From Tenacibaculum sp. (lineage in GTDB: Bacteria; Bacteroidota; Bacteroidia; Flavobacteriales; Flavobacteriaceae), in NCBI GenBank assembly GCA_020629275.1, contig JAHDDQ010000011.1, forward strand, positions 1 to 58,657: a stretch of 58,657 nucleotides of DNA, in the 5' to 3' direction. The notes beneath the pieces were generated by a model that was not told where the DNA came from, did no database searches, and was given only the letters and a program-made list of their open reading frames with translations. The position numbers and the translations under genes were made by a program. How positions within the stretch are numbered: position 1 is the first letter of the stretch; every line of letters begins with the position of its first letter. This document shows positions 1-7,440 of the stretch, in pieces.

Positions 1-1080
1 AGTAACTCCGGTTGGAATAAGTTTGCTTTTTCTTTTAATTATAGACTGAAAGCAGATTTTGATAATGTGTACTCAGGAAGAGGGAATAATAATCAATTAC
101 CTCTTTTTAATGAACATCCAGACGACACATCCAATCAATTTAATAATGGAATAGAGCAAAATTTCAGAATAAAAAACAACGGTCAAACATCAGCCTTTAA
201 TGTTGGTATGTCTGCTGTTCATGACAAAAGGTTATATGTAGGTGCTTCCTTAAAATTCCACAGTCTTGAATTTCAACAAAAAACCTTTCTTTCTGAGAGA
301 AATGAAGATGATACAGGAAACACACTTTCTGCTGCAAATCAGCAATATAGCTATTTTGATGGTAATGGTTTTTCGTTCAATCTAGGTTTTATTTACAAAT
401 TAAATAAATATTTACGGGTTGGTTTAGCTTATGAATCTCCAACTTGGTATGGTGAATTATATGAAGAAAATGACTTGAATGTTTTTGATCCATCTAATGA
501 TAGATATGATGACTGGATAGGTTACACAGAAATTCAGACAAACACACTAGATCAAATAAATACTTTTGATAATTATAATTTATTTGATGATCGAGATTTC
601 TTGAATAGCTTGGTATATCAATTAAGAACACCGAGTAGAGTTACAGCTAGTACTTCATTGATCTTTGGAAAACAAGGCTTAATAAGTTTTGATTATACCT
701 ACAAGAATTTTACAAACATCCGTTTTAGTGACTTCCCTGTAAATGATAATACTTTCAATGATGCTAATGATACTTTTAGCACTGGATTTAGAGATACACA
801 CTCTTTTAGCGTTGGAACGGAATGGAGGTTTGATAGATTAAGTATACGTGGTGGTGCATTTTACGAAAAAAATCCAAATCTTCTTGTTGGAGGAGACACA
901 AATATTGATAATGTAAAAGGTTATTCAGGAGGTTTAGGATACAATTTTGGCAATGCTCAATTTGATTTATCGTATCAAAGATCTGACAATACACAATTTC
1001 AAACATTATACAACAGAGGTGATGTTAATGTAGACAGAATGATCTCTCGATTATCTGCAACAATCACTATAGATCTATAG
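1..1080 (+). CDS. Outer-membrane transporter, OmpP1/FadL/TodX family (5' end outside window)
   Basis: The reading frame is open from base 1, so the gene enters from the left and only its C-terminal 359 residues are visible. The GTG at 67 is an internal codon, not a start. The visible part is a chain of alternating amphipathic strands rich in Tyr, Phe, Asn and Asp, ending in a hydrophobic strand (SRLSATITIDL) as outer-membrane barrels do. Segments such as YLRVGLAYESPTWYGEL and RTPSRVTASTSLIFGKQGLI resemble Bacteroidota FadL/TodX-type hydrophobic-compound porins. The family takes up long-chain fatty acids or hydrocarbons. The substrate here is unknown. An alkane monooxygenase lies 27 kb away, but nothing links the two. 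A terminator hairpin follows the stop. Confidence 0.75.
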   Translation, partial: SNSGWNKFAFSFNYRLKADFDNVYSGRGNNNQLPLFNEHPDDTSNQFNNGIEQNFRIKNNGQTSAFNVGMSAVHDKRLYVGASLKFHSLEFQQKTFLSERNEDDTGNTLSAANQQYSYFDGNGFSFNLGFIYKLNKYLRVGLAYESPTWYGELYEENDLNVFDPSNDRYDDWIGYTEIQTNTLDQINTFDNYNLFDDRDFLNSLVYQLRTPSRVTASTSLIFGKQGLISFDYTYKNFTNIRFSDFPVNDNTFNDANDTFSTGFRDTHSFSVGTEWRFDRLSIRGGAFYEKNPNLLVGGDTNIDNVKGYSGGLGYNFGNAQFDLSYQRSDNTQFQTLYNRGDVNVDRMISRLSATITIDL

Positions 1081-1102
1081 TGTTACATACCATAAATTAA
1101 TT

Positions 1103-1149
1103 AAAAGTCTTTTAAGGATATTATTCATAATCCCTGAAAGGCTTTTTTT
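1103..1149 (+). terminator. Rho-independent terminator after the FadL-type gene
   Basis: The arms 1103-1119 and 1130-1146 pair over about 17 positions, mostly A-T with several G-U pairs, and end in a run of seven T. It lies 23 bp after the stop at 1080 and before the promoter of the next gene. Confidence 0.7.
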
Positions 1150-1170
1150 CATTTAATCAGTTTTTTACCG

Positions 1171-1178
1171 TAATTTTG
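1171..1178 (+). promoter_or_regulatory. Bacteroidota -7 promoter element for nfu-ubiE-porT
   Basis: TAATTTTG matches the Bacteroidota consensus TAnnTTTG and ends 16 bp before the ATG at 1195. I see no good TTG -33 element at the usual 17-23 bp spacing. Confidence 0.55.
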
Positions 1179-1194
1179 TATTTCATTTTTACTT

Positions 1195-2094
1195 ATGAAA
1201 GATATTACAATTCAAATACAGGAAACTAACAACGAAAGCATTATAAAGTTTGTTAGTAATCATATTATAATTAACGGTGGTAGTTATGAATATAACAACA
1301 TAGATGAAGCAAAAAATTCTCCGTTAGCACAGCAACTTTTTTACCTACCATTTGTTAAAAAAGTATATATCACAGCTAATTTCATAGCAATACAAAGATA
1401 TGATATAGTAGCTTGGAGCGACGTACAAGAAGAAGTAAGAGAACAAATAGAAGCTTATATCAAAAACGGTAACATTGCAGTGCAAGAAACTACTGTTAAA
1501 AAAGATGCTATAGAAGTATATGCAGAAGTTACACCTAACCCAGCTGTAATGAAATTCGGCTCTAATAAAGTTCTAACACAAACAGATATTGAACTTAAAA
1601 ACATTGAAGAAGCCAATAAATATTCTCCTTTAGCCAAAGCTTTATTTTCTTTCCCCTTCGTTAAAGAAGTATTTATTTCTGAAAACTATATATCGATAAC
1701 CAAATTTGATGTTATTGAATGGAACGATATTTATTCAGAAATACGAACGTTCATAAGGAACTACATTCAAGAGGGAAAAACTATTGTATCTGAACTTCCA
1801 ACTAAAAGCAACAGCGATGTTGTAGTAGCTAACATACAGAATGATGACTTAGATGAAACTTCTAAGAAAATTATTGATATTTTAGATGAATACATAAAAC
1901 CAGCAGTTGCTTCTGACGGCGGAAATATAGCTTTTAAAAATTACAATCCGGAAACCAAACAAGTTAGTGTTATCCTACAAGGAGCTTGTAGCGGATGCCC
2001 TTCTTCTACTATGACATTAAAAAATGGTATAGAAACTATGCTACAAGAAATGTTACCGAATCAAATTAATCAAGTCGTTGCCATAAATGGATAA
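1195..2094 (+). CDS. NifU-like Fe-S cluster scaffold with two tandem Nfu N-terminal domains
   Basis: This 299-residue protein has two copies of the Nfu/NifU N-terminal domain (about residues 5-100 and 110-200) followed by a C-terminal NifU domain (about 222-295). The NifU domain carries the cluster-ligating CxxC in [16 protein letters not shown]. The second N domain keeps the family motif TPNPAVMKF, while the first has a diverged version (NNESIIKFV). NifU-domain proteins assemble or carry Fe-S clusters to apoproteins in the cytoplasm. A TAnnTTTG element precedes the ATG. The last codons overlap the start of ubiE by 8 bp, so the two genes are translationally coupled. Family assignment is firm, and the client proteins are unknown. 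Confidence 0.9.
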   Translation: MKDITIQIQETNNESIIKFVSNHIIINGGSYEYNNIDEAKNSPLAQQLFYLPFVKKVYITANFIAIQRYDIVAWSDVQEEVREQIEAYIKNGNIAVQETTVKKDAIEVYAEVTPNPAVMKFGSNKVLTQTDIELKNIEEANKYSPLAKALFSFPFVKEVFISENYISITKFDVIEWNDIYSEIRTFIRNYIQEGKTIVSELPTKSNSDVVVANIQNDDLDETSKKIIDILDEYIKPAVASDGGNIAFKNYNPETKQVSVILQGACSGCPSSTMTLKNGIETMLQEMLPNQINQVVAING

Positions 2095-2815
2095 ACAAGT
2101 TAAACCGTATAAGGATTCTGAATTAGGAAAGAAAGAGCAAGTAGCTCATATGTTTGACACCATTTCAAAAAATTATGATGGGTTAAATAGAGTTATTTCA
2201 CTAGGTATAGATGTAAGTTGGCGTAAAAAAGTAGTTAAGCTTATTGGAGCAACCAATCCTAAACAAATATTAGATATCGCAACGGGTACAGGTGATTTAG
2301 CCTTGATGATGTCTAAATTAAACCCTGAACGTATTGTAGGCCTCGATATTTCTCCTGGAATGCTCGAAGTAGGAAAAGAAAAAATTGCAAAAGCTAACCT
2401 ATCCGATAAAATTGAAATGATTGTTGGTGATAGTGAAAAAATGCCTTTTGATAATAATACTTTCGATGCAATAACGGTTTCTTTTGGAGTTAGGAATTTT
2501 GAAAACCTAGATAAAGGCTTATCTGAAATCCATAGAGTGTTAAAACCTGGTGGAATTTTTGTGGTTTTAGAAACATCTAATCCTACCAAATTCCCTTTCA
2601 AACAAGGTTATAAATTTTACACCAACTATATTCTTCCAATTATAGGAAAACTTTTCTCTAAAGATAAAATAGCGTACTCTTATTTATCAGAAAGTGCTAA
2701 TTCTTTTCCTTTCGGTGCTGCTTTCAACAATATTTTAACGAAAAATGGGTTTAAGAATGCAAACAGTTTACCAGTTACTTTTGGAGTAGCTTCAATCTAT
2801 ACATCAACAAAATAA
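2087..2815 (+). CDS. ubiE: Demethylmenaquinone methyltransferase UbiE/MenG
   Basis: The 242-residue class I SAM methyltransferase has the SAM-binding motif [12 protein letters not shown] near residue 63 and the UbiE signatures [13 protein letters not shown] and the post-II region [24 protein letters not shown]. It makes the last C-methylation of menaquinone, the quinone expected in Bacteroidota, so the MenG role is more likely than ubiquinone synthesis. The start overlaps nfu by 8 bp, and porT starts one base after the stop. A cotranscribed nfu-ubiE-porT unit follows from this spacing. Confidence 0.93.
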   Translation: MDKQVKPYKDSELGKKEQVAHMFDTISKNYDGLNRVISLGIDVSWRKKVVKLIGATNPKQILDIATGTGDLALMMSKLNPERIVGLDISPGMLEVGKEKIAKANLSDKIEMIVGDSEKMPFDNNTFDAITVSFGVRNFENLDKGLSEIHRVLKPGGIFVVLETSNPTKFPFKQGYKFYTNYILPIIGKLFSKDKIAYSYLSESANSFPFGAAFNNILTKNGFKNANSLPVTFGVASIYTSTK

Positions 2816-2816
2816 C

Positions 2817-3509
2817 ATGCTAAAAAAACTTTTCATTTCTGGGTGTTTATTATTCTTAGTAAATTCTTACGCTCAAAGGGAACGTGTTGAGAACTTACCG
2901 AGCTTTGATAAACCTTTTCTTCATTATGGTTTTTATTTGGGACTAAACACAAATGGCTTTAAAGTAGCATACAGACCGAATACTATAAATGCGAATGTCG
3001 AAGTTGTATCGGATGTTGGTTTTAATGTAGGTTTAATTGGCGATATGCGTTTGCATAACAATGTTAATTTACGTTTTGAACCTGGATTAATATCAAATAC
3101 GAAAACACTACGTTTTACCCACGTAGCTGATCAAAATAGAGCAACTCGAGAAGTTGGAAACACCTACTTACACTTACCTTTTATCTTAAAGATAAGTACT
3201 AACAGAATGAATAACATAAGACCTTATGTACTTGGTGGGGTATCTTTCGATTATAACTTTTCTAGTAACGAACGTAACCAAGATGATAACTTTTCAGGTC
3301 AGTTTAGGCAGAATGCTAGTAACTTTATGTACGAAATTGGTATAGGTATGGATTTTTACTTACAGTATTTCAAATTCTCCCCTTCAATTAGAGGCATATT
3401 TGCTATTAGTAATGAAATCAAATATGATAACAGAAGCCCAAGTGAATGGACAGATCCTATTGCATTTCTGGGAACTAGAGGAATTTTCCTGCACTTATCC
3501 TTTGAATAA
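2817..3509 (+). CDS. porT: PorT/SprT, outer-membrane protein of the type IX secretion system
   Basis: This 230-residue protein starts with a signal peptide (hydrophobic core LFISGCLLFLVN, cleavage after SYA) and continues as a predicted beta-barrel ending in aromatic residues (IFLHLSFE). It matches the PorT family of Bacteroidota, which is required for type IX secretion of proteins with C-terminal sorting domains and for gliding in many flavobacteria. The short gap after ubiE and the order ubiE-porT are the usual flavobacterial context. No other T9SS gene is in the window. A strong terminator follows at 3548. Confidence 0.88.
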   Translation: MLKKLFISGCLLFLVNSYAQRERVENLPSFDKPFLHYGFYLGLNTNGFKVAYRPNTINANVEVVSDVGFNVGLIGDMRLHNNVNLRFEPGLISNTKTLRFTHVADQNRATREVGNTYLHLPFILKISTNRMNNIRPYVLGGVSFDYNFSSNERNQDDNFSGQFRQNASNFMYEIGIGMDFYLQYFKFSPSIRGIFAISNEIKYDNRSPSEWTDPIAFLGTRGIFLHLSFE

Positions 3510-3547
3510 GCAACATACCTAATAATATAAAACTTATATAAAGATTT

Positions 3548-3579
3548 AAGGGATACAAATTAAATTTGTATCCCTTTTT
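3548..3579 (+). terminator. Terminator after porT
   Basis: A near-perfect hairpin has arms AAGGGATACAAATT and AATTTGTATCCCTT and a T-run beginning at 3575. It ends the nfu-ubiE-porT operon. Confidence 0.85.
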
Positions 3580-3910
3580 ATCAAACCATTTCTGGATAAA
3601 AATTAGTGCCCCCCGATACTAATTTTCTTTTCTATTTATAAGACACAGTTTTATTTCAATAGTCACTATATTTTTTGTTTTTTATATAAAAACTCTAAAA
3701 AAACTCATAAAACACTATTAACAAGCATTTTATAAAACAAAAAAAAGGGCTAGTAAAAACCAACCCTTTTGCGAACTACTGTTAGCAGTTCTAGATAGAA
3801 GTCCCCCGAAATCTACCAAATAATTTATTATCAAAAATACAATTATATCTTATATCTGAGAATATTGTAAAATAAACTCAACAAATATACAGTATTTTTA
3901 TTATAGTAGA
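3580..3910. other. Gene-free stretch with clustered hairpins and two C-run loops
   Basis: I find no plausible coding region here. Four hairpins are visible. Arms 3599-3607/3618-3626 enclose the loop GCCCCCCGAT. Arms 3743-3753/3760-3770 form a terminator. Arms 3773-3780/3784-3791 (GAACTACT/AGCAGTTC) form a third. Arms 3792-3796/3811-3815 (TAGAT/ATCTA) enclose a loop with GTCCCCCGAA. Runs of five or six C are very rare in this AT-rich DNA. The right-hand three hairpins could be the 3' UTR of the minus-strand operon. The left one stands alone and may belong to an unannotated RNA or a protein-binding element. Confidence 0.5.
3739..3770 (-). terminator. Terminator of the minus-strand sigma-factor operon
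   Basis: Read on the minus strand, arms AAAAGGG and CCCTTTT with further pairing inside (TTGGT/ACTAG) are followed by eight T. It is about 140 bp past the stop at 3911, which leaves a structured 3' UTR between. Confidence 0.65.
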
Positions 3911-4729
3911 TTATTTTTTTAAAATAATTTTACTGTCCACAACTTCTTTAATTGGTAAAATAATTTTTTCATTATCTGTTTGGAGCGTTAAACAGATATT
4001 ATCTATAGCTATGACTACTCCTTCTACATCACCTATTTTTAATGTAGAACCGATTATTATGTTTCTTCTAGAATAATAACCGAATAATAATCTAGATACC
4101 GCGTCTCTGGCTCCTAAACCAAAAGCTATTGTAAAGGCCAATAAAACTGAACCGATAACTAAAGTTAAATTACTCTTTATTATTGATGTGTCTATACCTG
4201 CTTGATCCAGTGCTGTTATAGATAAGAAAACTACTATTAAGTAAAAAGCTATATTACCTACTAAATTACCTCCATTTATTTCTAACGATTTAAATACGCC
4301 TTGTATGGCTTTCTTTATTACAGTTCCTAAATATGCACCAGCAGCAAATATTAATAATGCTGTAATTAATTTAGGCAGATATCCAAAGAAGCTTTTTAAA
4401 CCTTCTGAAACCGATGTTAAACCAAAAATACCTGCTCCAGCCATTACGAAAATCAAAATAAGGAACCATTTTAAGATTCCAAGAATCACTTTAGTCAATA
4501 CTATATTAATAGTAGTATCTCCAAAAATTTTTGTTTCGCTTAATTTTTCAGATAATTTATCAATATTTGATTTTACAAGAACCTTTCTAATAACAAATAA
4601 AAAGATTTTTATGAAAATCCAAACAAAAATAACATAGCCAATAAAGCCTGCTACCGTTGGTAAAGATGCTACTAAATCATCTAAAATATCTTTAAAAGGT
4701 TTAAGTAAATCAATTTGTAATGTAATCAT
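3911..4729 (-). CDS. Integral membrane protein with conserved TM-helix repeats, MscS-like channel domain
   Basis: The 272-residue protein has five or so membrane helices. The first two pairs (about residues 20-50 and 90-140) have the G-rich pattern of the 'conserved TM helix' repeat found in MscS-related proteins. The last helix (LVIGSVLLAFTIAFGLGARDAVSRLLFGYY) leads into a small beta domain (IIIGSTLKIGDVEGVVIAIDNICLTLQTDNEKIILPIKEV), which is the pore helix and start of the beta domain of MscS channels. It is probably a small-conductance, osmotically gated channel, but gating is not shown. It follows the sigma factor and a 69-residue protein on the same strand with a gap of 33 bp, so it is likely under the same control. 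Confidence 0.75.
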   Translation of the reverse strand: MITLQIDLLKPFKDILDDLVASLPTVAGFIGYVIFVWIFIKIFLFVIRKVLVKSNIDKLSEKLSETKIFGDTTINIVLTKVILGILKWFLILIFVMAGAGIFGLTSVSEGLKSFFGYLPKLITALLIFAAGAYLGTVIKKAIQGVFKSLEINGGNLVGNIAFYLIVVFLSITALDQAGIDTSIIKSNLTLVIGSVLLAFTIAFGLGARDAVSRLLFGYYSRRNIIIGSTLKIGDVEGVVIAIDNICLTLQTDNEKIILPIKEVVDSKIILKK

Positions 4730-4762
4730 AGTCGTAGTCTTAGGTTCGTTTTTTATGTAATT

Positions 4763-4972
4763 CTATTCTGTTTGGTCATTTTTATTTTTCTTGTCAAAAT
4801 CTGCTTCTCCTCCACCAGCTAATAAATCTCCAATTGCGTTAGGATATTTAACCACAAATAAATCCGCAATATCAATCGATAATTTTATCACAGCAACATC
4901 GTCAAGCACTTTCTTTTTAAGTACCTGTGGAAGTTCCTCATTGTGTAATATTTTTTTAAACGGATTATCCAT
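4763..4972 (-). CDS. Small acidic protein of unknown function next to the ECF sigma factor
   Basis: The 69-residue product has no signal peptide or membrane segment. It reads as a short helical core (LPQVLKKKVLDDVAVIKLSIDIADLFVVKYPNAIGDLL) with a charged, Lys/Asp-rich tail. The ATG lies 2 bp downstream of the sigma-factor stop codon, which is tight coupling and makes translation likely. Position suggests a partner or modulator of the sigma factor, but it does not look like a membrane anti-sigma protein. I do not recognise the family. Confidence 0.7.
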   Translation of the reverse strand: MDNPFKKILHNEELPQVLKKKVLDDVAVIKLSIDIADLFVVKYPNAIGDLLAGGGEADFDKKNKNDQTE

Positions 4973-4974
4973 AA

Positions 4975-5547
4975 TTATAATTCATTATAAGCCTTTACAA
5001 CTTTCTCTTTTGCTCTTTTAACTCGCATTTTTACTGCGCTTTCTCCTATATCTAATACTTCTTTTATTTCTTTAATACTCATGTCATCTTGATATTTCAT
5101 TAAAAGAATCATTTTATCTGATGGATCAATAATTTCTAGGGCTTTTGCCAATTTATCAGACTTTAATTCAAATAGTGAAGTATCATTTATTTCATCTACA
5201 TCTGCATCTTCATCTTTAATAACATCTGTAACCACGGTTACCTTTTCATTTTTCTTTGCACTATTTCTTTGTACATAATTTACACAGAAATTATACGTGA
5301 AAGAGTATAACCAAGTTGAGAACTTAGATCTTCCTTTAAACATTCGTAATTTAACAAAAAGCCTGACAAACACGTCATGTGTTAGATCTTGTGCTTCTTC
5401 TTTGCTTTTAGAAAATCCATAACATTTATTGTACACAACACCTGCGTACCTGTCGTACAAAACGGCAAATAGATGAGTATCATTTTTCTCAACTATTTTG
5501 CGAACGAGTTCTTCATCGCTTATTTTATCGACATTGTTAATTTTCAA
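4975..5547 (-). CDS. ECF-type RNA polymerase sigma factor (sigma-70 family)
   Basis: The 190-residue protein has region 2 (about 25-95: LYDRYAGVVYNKCYGFSKSKEEAQDLTHDVFVRLFVKLRMF, then FSTWLYSFTYNFCVNYVQR) and region 4 (about 130-185: KALEIIDPSDKMILLMKYQDDMSIKEIKEVLDIGESAVKMRVKRAKEKV). Regions 1 and 3 are missing, as in extracytoplasmic-function sigma factors. It directs RNA polymerase to a dedicated promoter set. No classical FecR or zinc-binding anti-sigma gene is adjacent. The downstream genes are the 69-residue protein and an MscS-like membrane protein, so an envelope or osmotic stimulus is a reasonable guess. It is divergent from rpoD across 209 bp. Confidence 0.9.
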   Translation of the reverse strand: MKINNVDKISDEELVRKIVEKNDTHLFAVLYDRYAGVVYNKCYGFSKSKEEAQDLTHDVFVRLFVKLRMFKGRSKFSTWLYSFTYNFCVNYVQRNSAKKNEKVTVVTDVIKDEDADVDEINDTSLFELKSDKLAKALEIIDPSDKMILLMKYQDDMSIKEIKEVLDIGESAVKMRVKRAKEKVVKAYNEL

Positions 5548-5756
5548 AAGCTATAATTCTTACGCTAAAGTTTGGTTATATTTACTTGAGACACAAATAA
5601 TAAGGTTAAGTCACATTTTTAATGTGTTATTATATAAAATTAACATTTTAAAGTACACTTCAAAGCTTTTTTTAAAAAAATAAAAAAAAATGTAACATTT
5701 ATACATAATCTAACGTATAAGTAATTGTAAAGCATTTAATAATAAAAAATTAGTGT
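5548..5756. promoter_or_regulatory. Divergent promoter region between the ECF sigma gene and rpoD
   Basis: The 209 bp are extremely AT-rich. A perfect 6-bp-arm hairpin, CACATT-TTT-AATGTG, is at 5612-5626. I see no clean TAnnTTTG element facing either gene, so the promoters cannot be placed. Confidence 0.4.
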
Positions 5757-6620
5757 ATGAGACAACTTAAAATTACGAAACAGGTTACCAATAGAGAAAC
5801 AGCTTCTTTAGATAAATACTTACAAGAAATTGGAAAAGTAGATTTAATTACAGCTGATGAAGAAGTTGAATTAGCTCAACGAATTAAGGCTGGTGACCAA
5901 AGAGCACTTGAAAAACTAACAAAAGCTAACTTACGTTTCGTGGTATCGGTTGCAAAACAGTATCAAAATCAAGGTTTAACGCTTCCTGATTTAATTAATG
6001 AAGGTAATTTAGGTTTGATTAAGGCTGCTAAACGTTTCGATGAAACTCGTGGATTCAAATTTATATCTTATGCTGTTTGGTGGATTCGCCAGTCTATATT
6101 ACAAGCTTTAGCTGAGCAATCGAGAATTGTTCGTTTACCTCTTAACAAAATTGGTTCTATAAACAAAATCAATAAAATGTACGCTTTCTTAGAGCAAGAG
6201 AACGAACGTCCTCCTAGTGCAGAAGAGATTGCCAAAAAGTTAGATATGACGGTTAGTGATGTTAAAGAATCAATGAAGAATTCAGGTCGTCATGTATCTA
6301 TGGATGCTCCATTAATCGAGGGTGAAGATTCAAATTTATATGATGTATTAAATTCAGGAGAATCTCCAAACCCAGATAAAACTTTATTGCATGAATCACT
6401 TAGAATAGAAATTAATAGAGCTTTAGAAACATTGACACCACGTGAAGCAGATGTTGTTAAACTTTATTTTGGTTTAGGTGAACATCAACCGATGACTTTA
6501 GAGGAAATAGGAGAAACTTTTGATTTAACGAGAGAGCGTGTTAGACAAATTAAAGAAAAAGCCATTCGAAGGTTAAAACATACTTCTAGAAGTAAGATTT
6601 TAATGACTTATTTAGGTTAA
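5757..6620 (+). CDS. rpoD: Primary sigma factor RpoD (sigma-A), short Bacteroidota form
   Basis: At 287 residues this is the compact housekeeping sigma factor of Bacteroidota, lacking the long acidic region 1.1. Region 1.2 is at the start ([27 protein letters not shown]). Region 2 follows ([37 protein letters not shown], then [16 protein letters not shown]), then region 3 (about 120-195) and region 4 ([14 protein letters not shown] and the helix-turn-helix [28 protein letters not shown]). It recognises the TTG/TAnnTTTG promoters seen throughout this window. It is monocistronic and ends in a perfect hairpin terminator. Confidence 0.97.
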   Translation: MRQLKITKQVTNRETASLDKYLQEIGKVDLITADEEVELAQRIKAGDQRALEKLTKANLRFVVSVAKQYQNQGLTLPDLINEGNLGLIKAAKRFDETRGFKFISYAVWWIRQSILQALAEQSRIVRLPLNKIGSINKINKMYAFLEQENERPPSAEEIAKKLDMTVSDVKESMKNSGRHVSMDAPLIEGEDSNLYDVLNSGESPNPDKTLLHESLRIEINRALETLTPREADVVKLYFGLGEHQPMTLEEIGETFDLTRERVRQIKEKAIRRLKHTSRSKILMTYLG

Positions 6621-6642
6621 CACTAACTACTATTTATACATT

Positions 6643-6676
6643 AGAAAACTCCTTTTAAAAGGAGTTTTCTTGTTTT
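6643..6676 (+). terminator. Terminator after rpoD
   Basis: A perfect inverted repeat, arms AGAAAACTCCTTTT and AAAAGGAGTTTTCT (6643-6670), starts 22 bp after the rpoD stop. T-rich sequence follows. Confidence 0.85.
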
Positions 6677-6682
6677 ATATCG

Positions 6683-6690
6683 TATTTTTG
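6683..6690 (+). promoter_or_regulatory. -7 promoter element of rpe
   Basis: TATTTTTG matches TAnnTTTG exactly and lies 24 bp before the ATG at 6715. This supports that ATG over the upstream TTG at 6670. Confidence 0.55.
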
Positions 6691-6714
6691 TTGCCAAACA
6701 CAACTCTTTTTAAC

Positions 6715-7371
6715 ATGAATAAACTTATTGCTCCTTCAGTTCTAGCAGCTGACTTTGGTAACTTACAACGTGATATTGAAATGGTAAACAGAAGCGAAGC
6801 TGATTGGTTCCACATTGATATTATGGATGGTGTATTTGTTCCTAATATTTCATTTGGAATGCCAGTTTTGAAAGCTATTTCAAGTCACGCTACAAAAACT
6901 ATCGATGTACACTTAATGATTGTAGATCCTGATAGATATATAAAAACGTTTGCTGATCTTGGCGCTGATATTTTAACGGTTCATTTTGAAGCATGTACTC
7001 ACTTGCATAGAACAATTCAAGCTATAAAAGATAACGGCATGAAAGCTGGCGTAGCTTTAAATCCACATACACCTATTACGGTTTTAGAAGATGTTATTCA
7101 GGATCTTGATTTAGTTTGTATAATGAGTGTAAATCCTGGTTTTGGAGGTCAATCTTTTATAGAAAACACATACAAAAAAGTTTCACAGTTGAAAGAATTA
7201 ATAACTTCTTGTAATTCATCGGCATTAATAGAAATTGATGGAGGAGTCACCAATAAAAATGCGAAGAAGCTAACCGAAGCTGGTGCAGATGTACTTGTTG
7301 CAGGTAGTTTTGTCTTCAAAAGTGAACAGCCAACAGAAACAATAGCTGAACTAAAAGCTATTAGCAATTAA
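6715..7371 (+). CDS. rpe: Ribulose-phosphate 3-epimerase
   Basis: The 218-residue TIM-barrel enzyme starts with MNKLIAPSVLAADF, as family members do. The frame is open 15 codons further upstream, but that stretch contains the promoter element, so the ATG at 6715 is chosen. Diagnostic segments are HIDIMDGVFVPNISFG, DVHLMI, MSVNPGFGGQSF and EIDGGV, with the metal-binding His and catalytic Asp residues in the first and last. It interconverts ribulose 5-phosphate and xylulose 5-phosphate in the pentose phosphate pathway. It is monocistronic, convergent with the next gene across a shared terminator. Confidence 0.96.
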   Translation: MNKLIAPSVLAADFGNLQRDIEMVNRSEADWFHIDIMDGVFVPNISFGMPVLKAISSHATKTIDVHLMIVDPDRYIKTFADLGADILTVHFEACTHLHRTIQAIKDNGMKAGVALNPHTPITVLEDVIQDLDLVCIMSVNPGFGGQSFIENTYKKVSQLKELITSCNSSALIEIDGGVTNKNAKKLTEAGADVLVAGSFVFKSEQPTETIAELKAISN

Positions 7372-7393
7372 GAATACCATACTTCTTATGAGT

Positions 7394-7440
7394 AAATAAA
7401 GAAAAGCCTGTAATTTAAAATTACAGGCTTTTCTTTATTT
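7394..7440. terminator. Bidirectional terminator between rpe and the O-antigen-ligase gene
   Basis: A perfect inverted repeat has 22-bp arms around a 3-bp loop. The core is AAAAGCCTGTAATT/AATTACAGGCTTTT, with T-rich flanks on both strands. It touches the stop codon of the minus-strand gene (7439-7441). Confidence 0.88.

Noticed and set aside
67..69. GTG at 67 as the start of the first gene
   Set aside because: The frame is open back to base 1, the family needs about 100 more N-terminal residues and a signal peptide, and no promoter is seen.
2173..2601. 142-codon minus-strand open frame inside ubiE
   Set aside because: It is entirely within the conserved ubiE gene. It is a composition artefact.
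4305..4637. 110-codon open frame on the plus strand opposite the MscS-like gene
   Set aside because: It is the antisense of membrane-helix codons and reads as a Lys/Ile-rich sequence with no domain. It is not supported.
7394..7440. Perfect 22-bp inverted repeat that could be a transposon end or attachment site
   Set aside because: It lies between convergent genes, has a 3-bp loop and T-runs on both strands, and no second copy or transposase is near. It is a bidirectional terminator.
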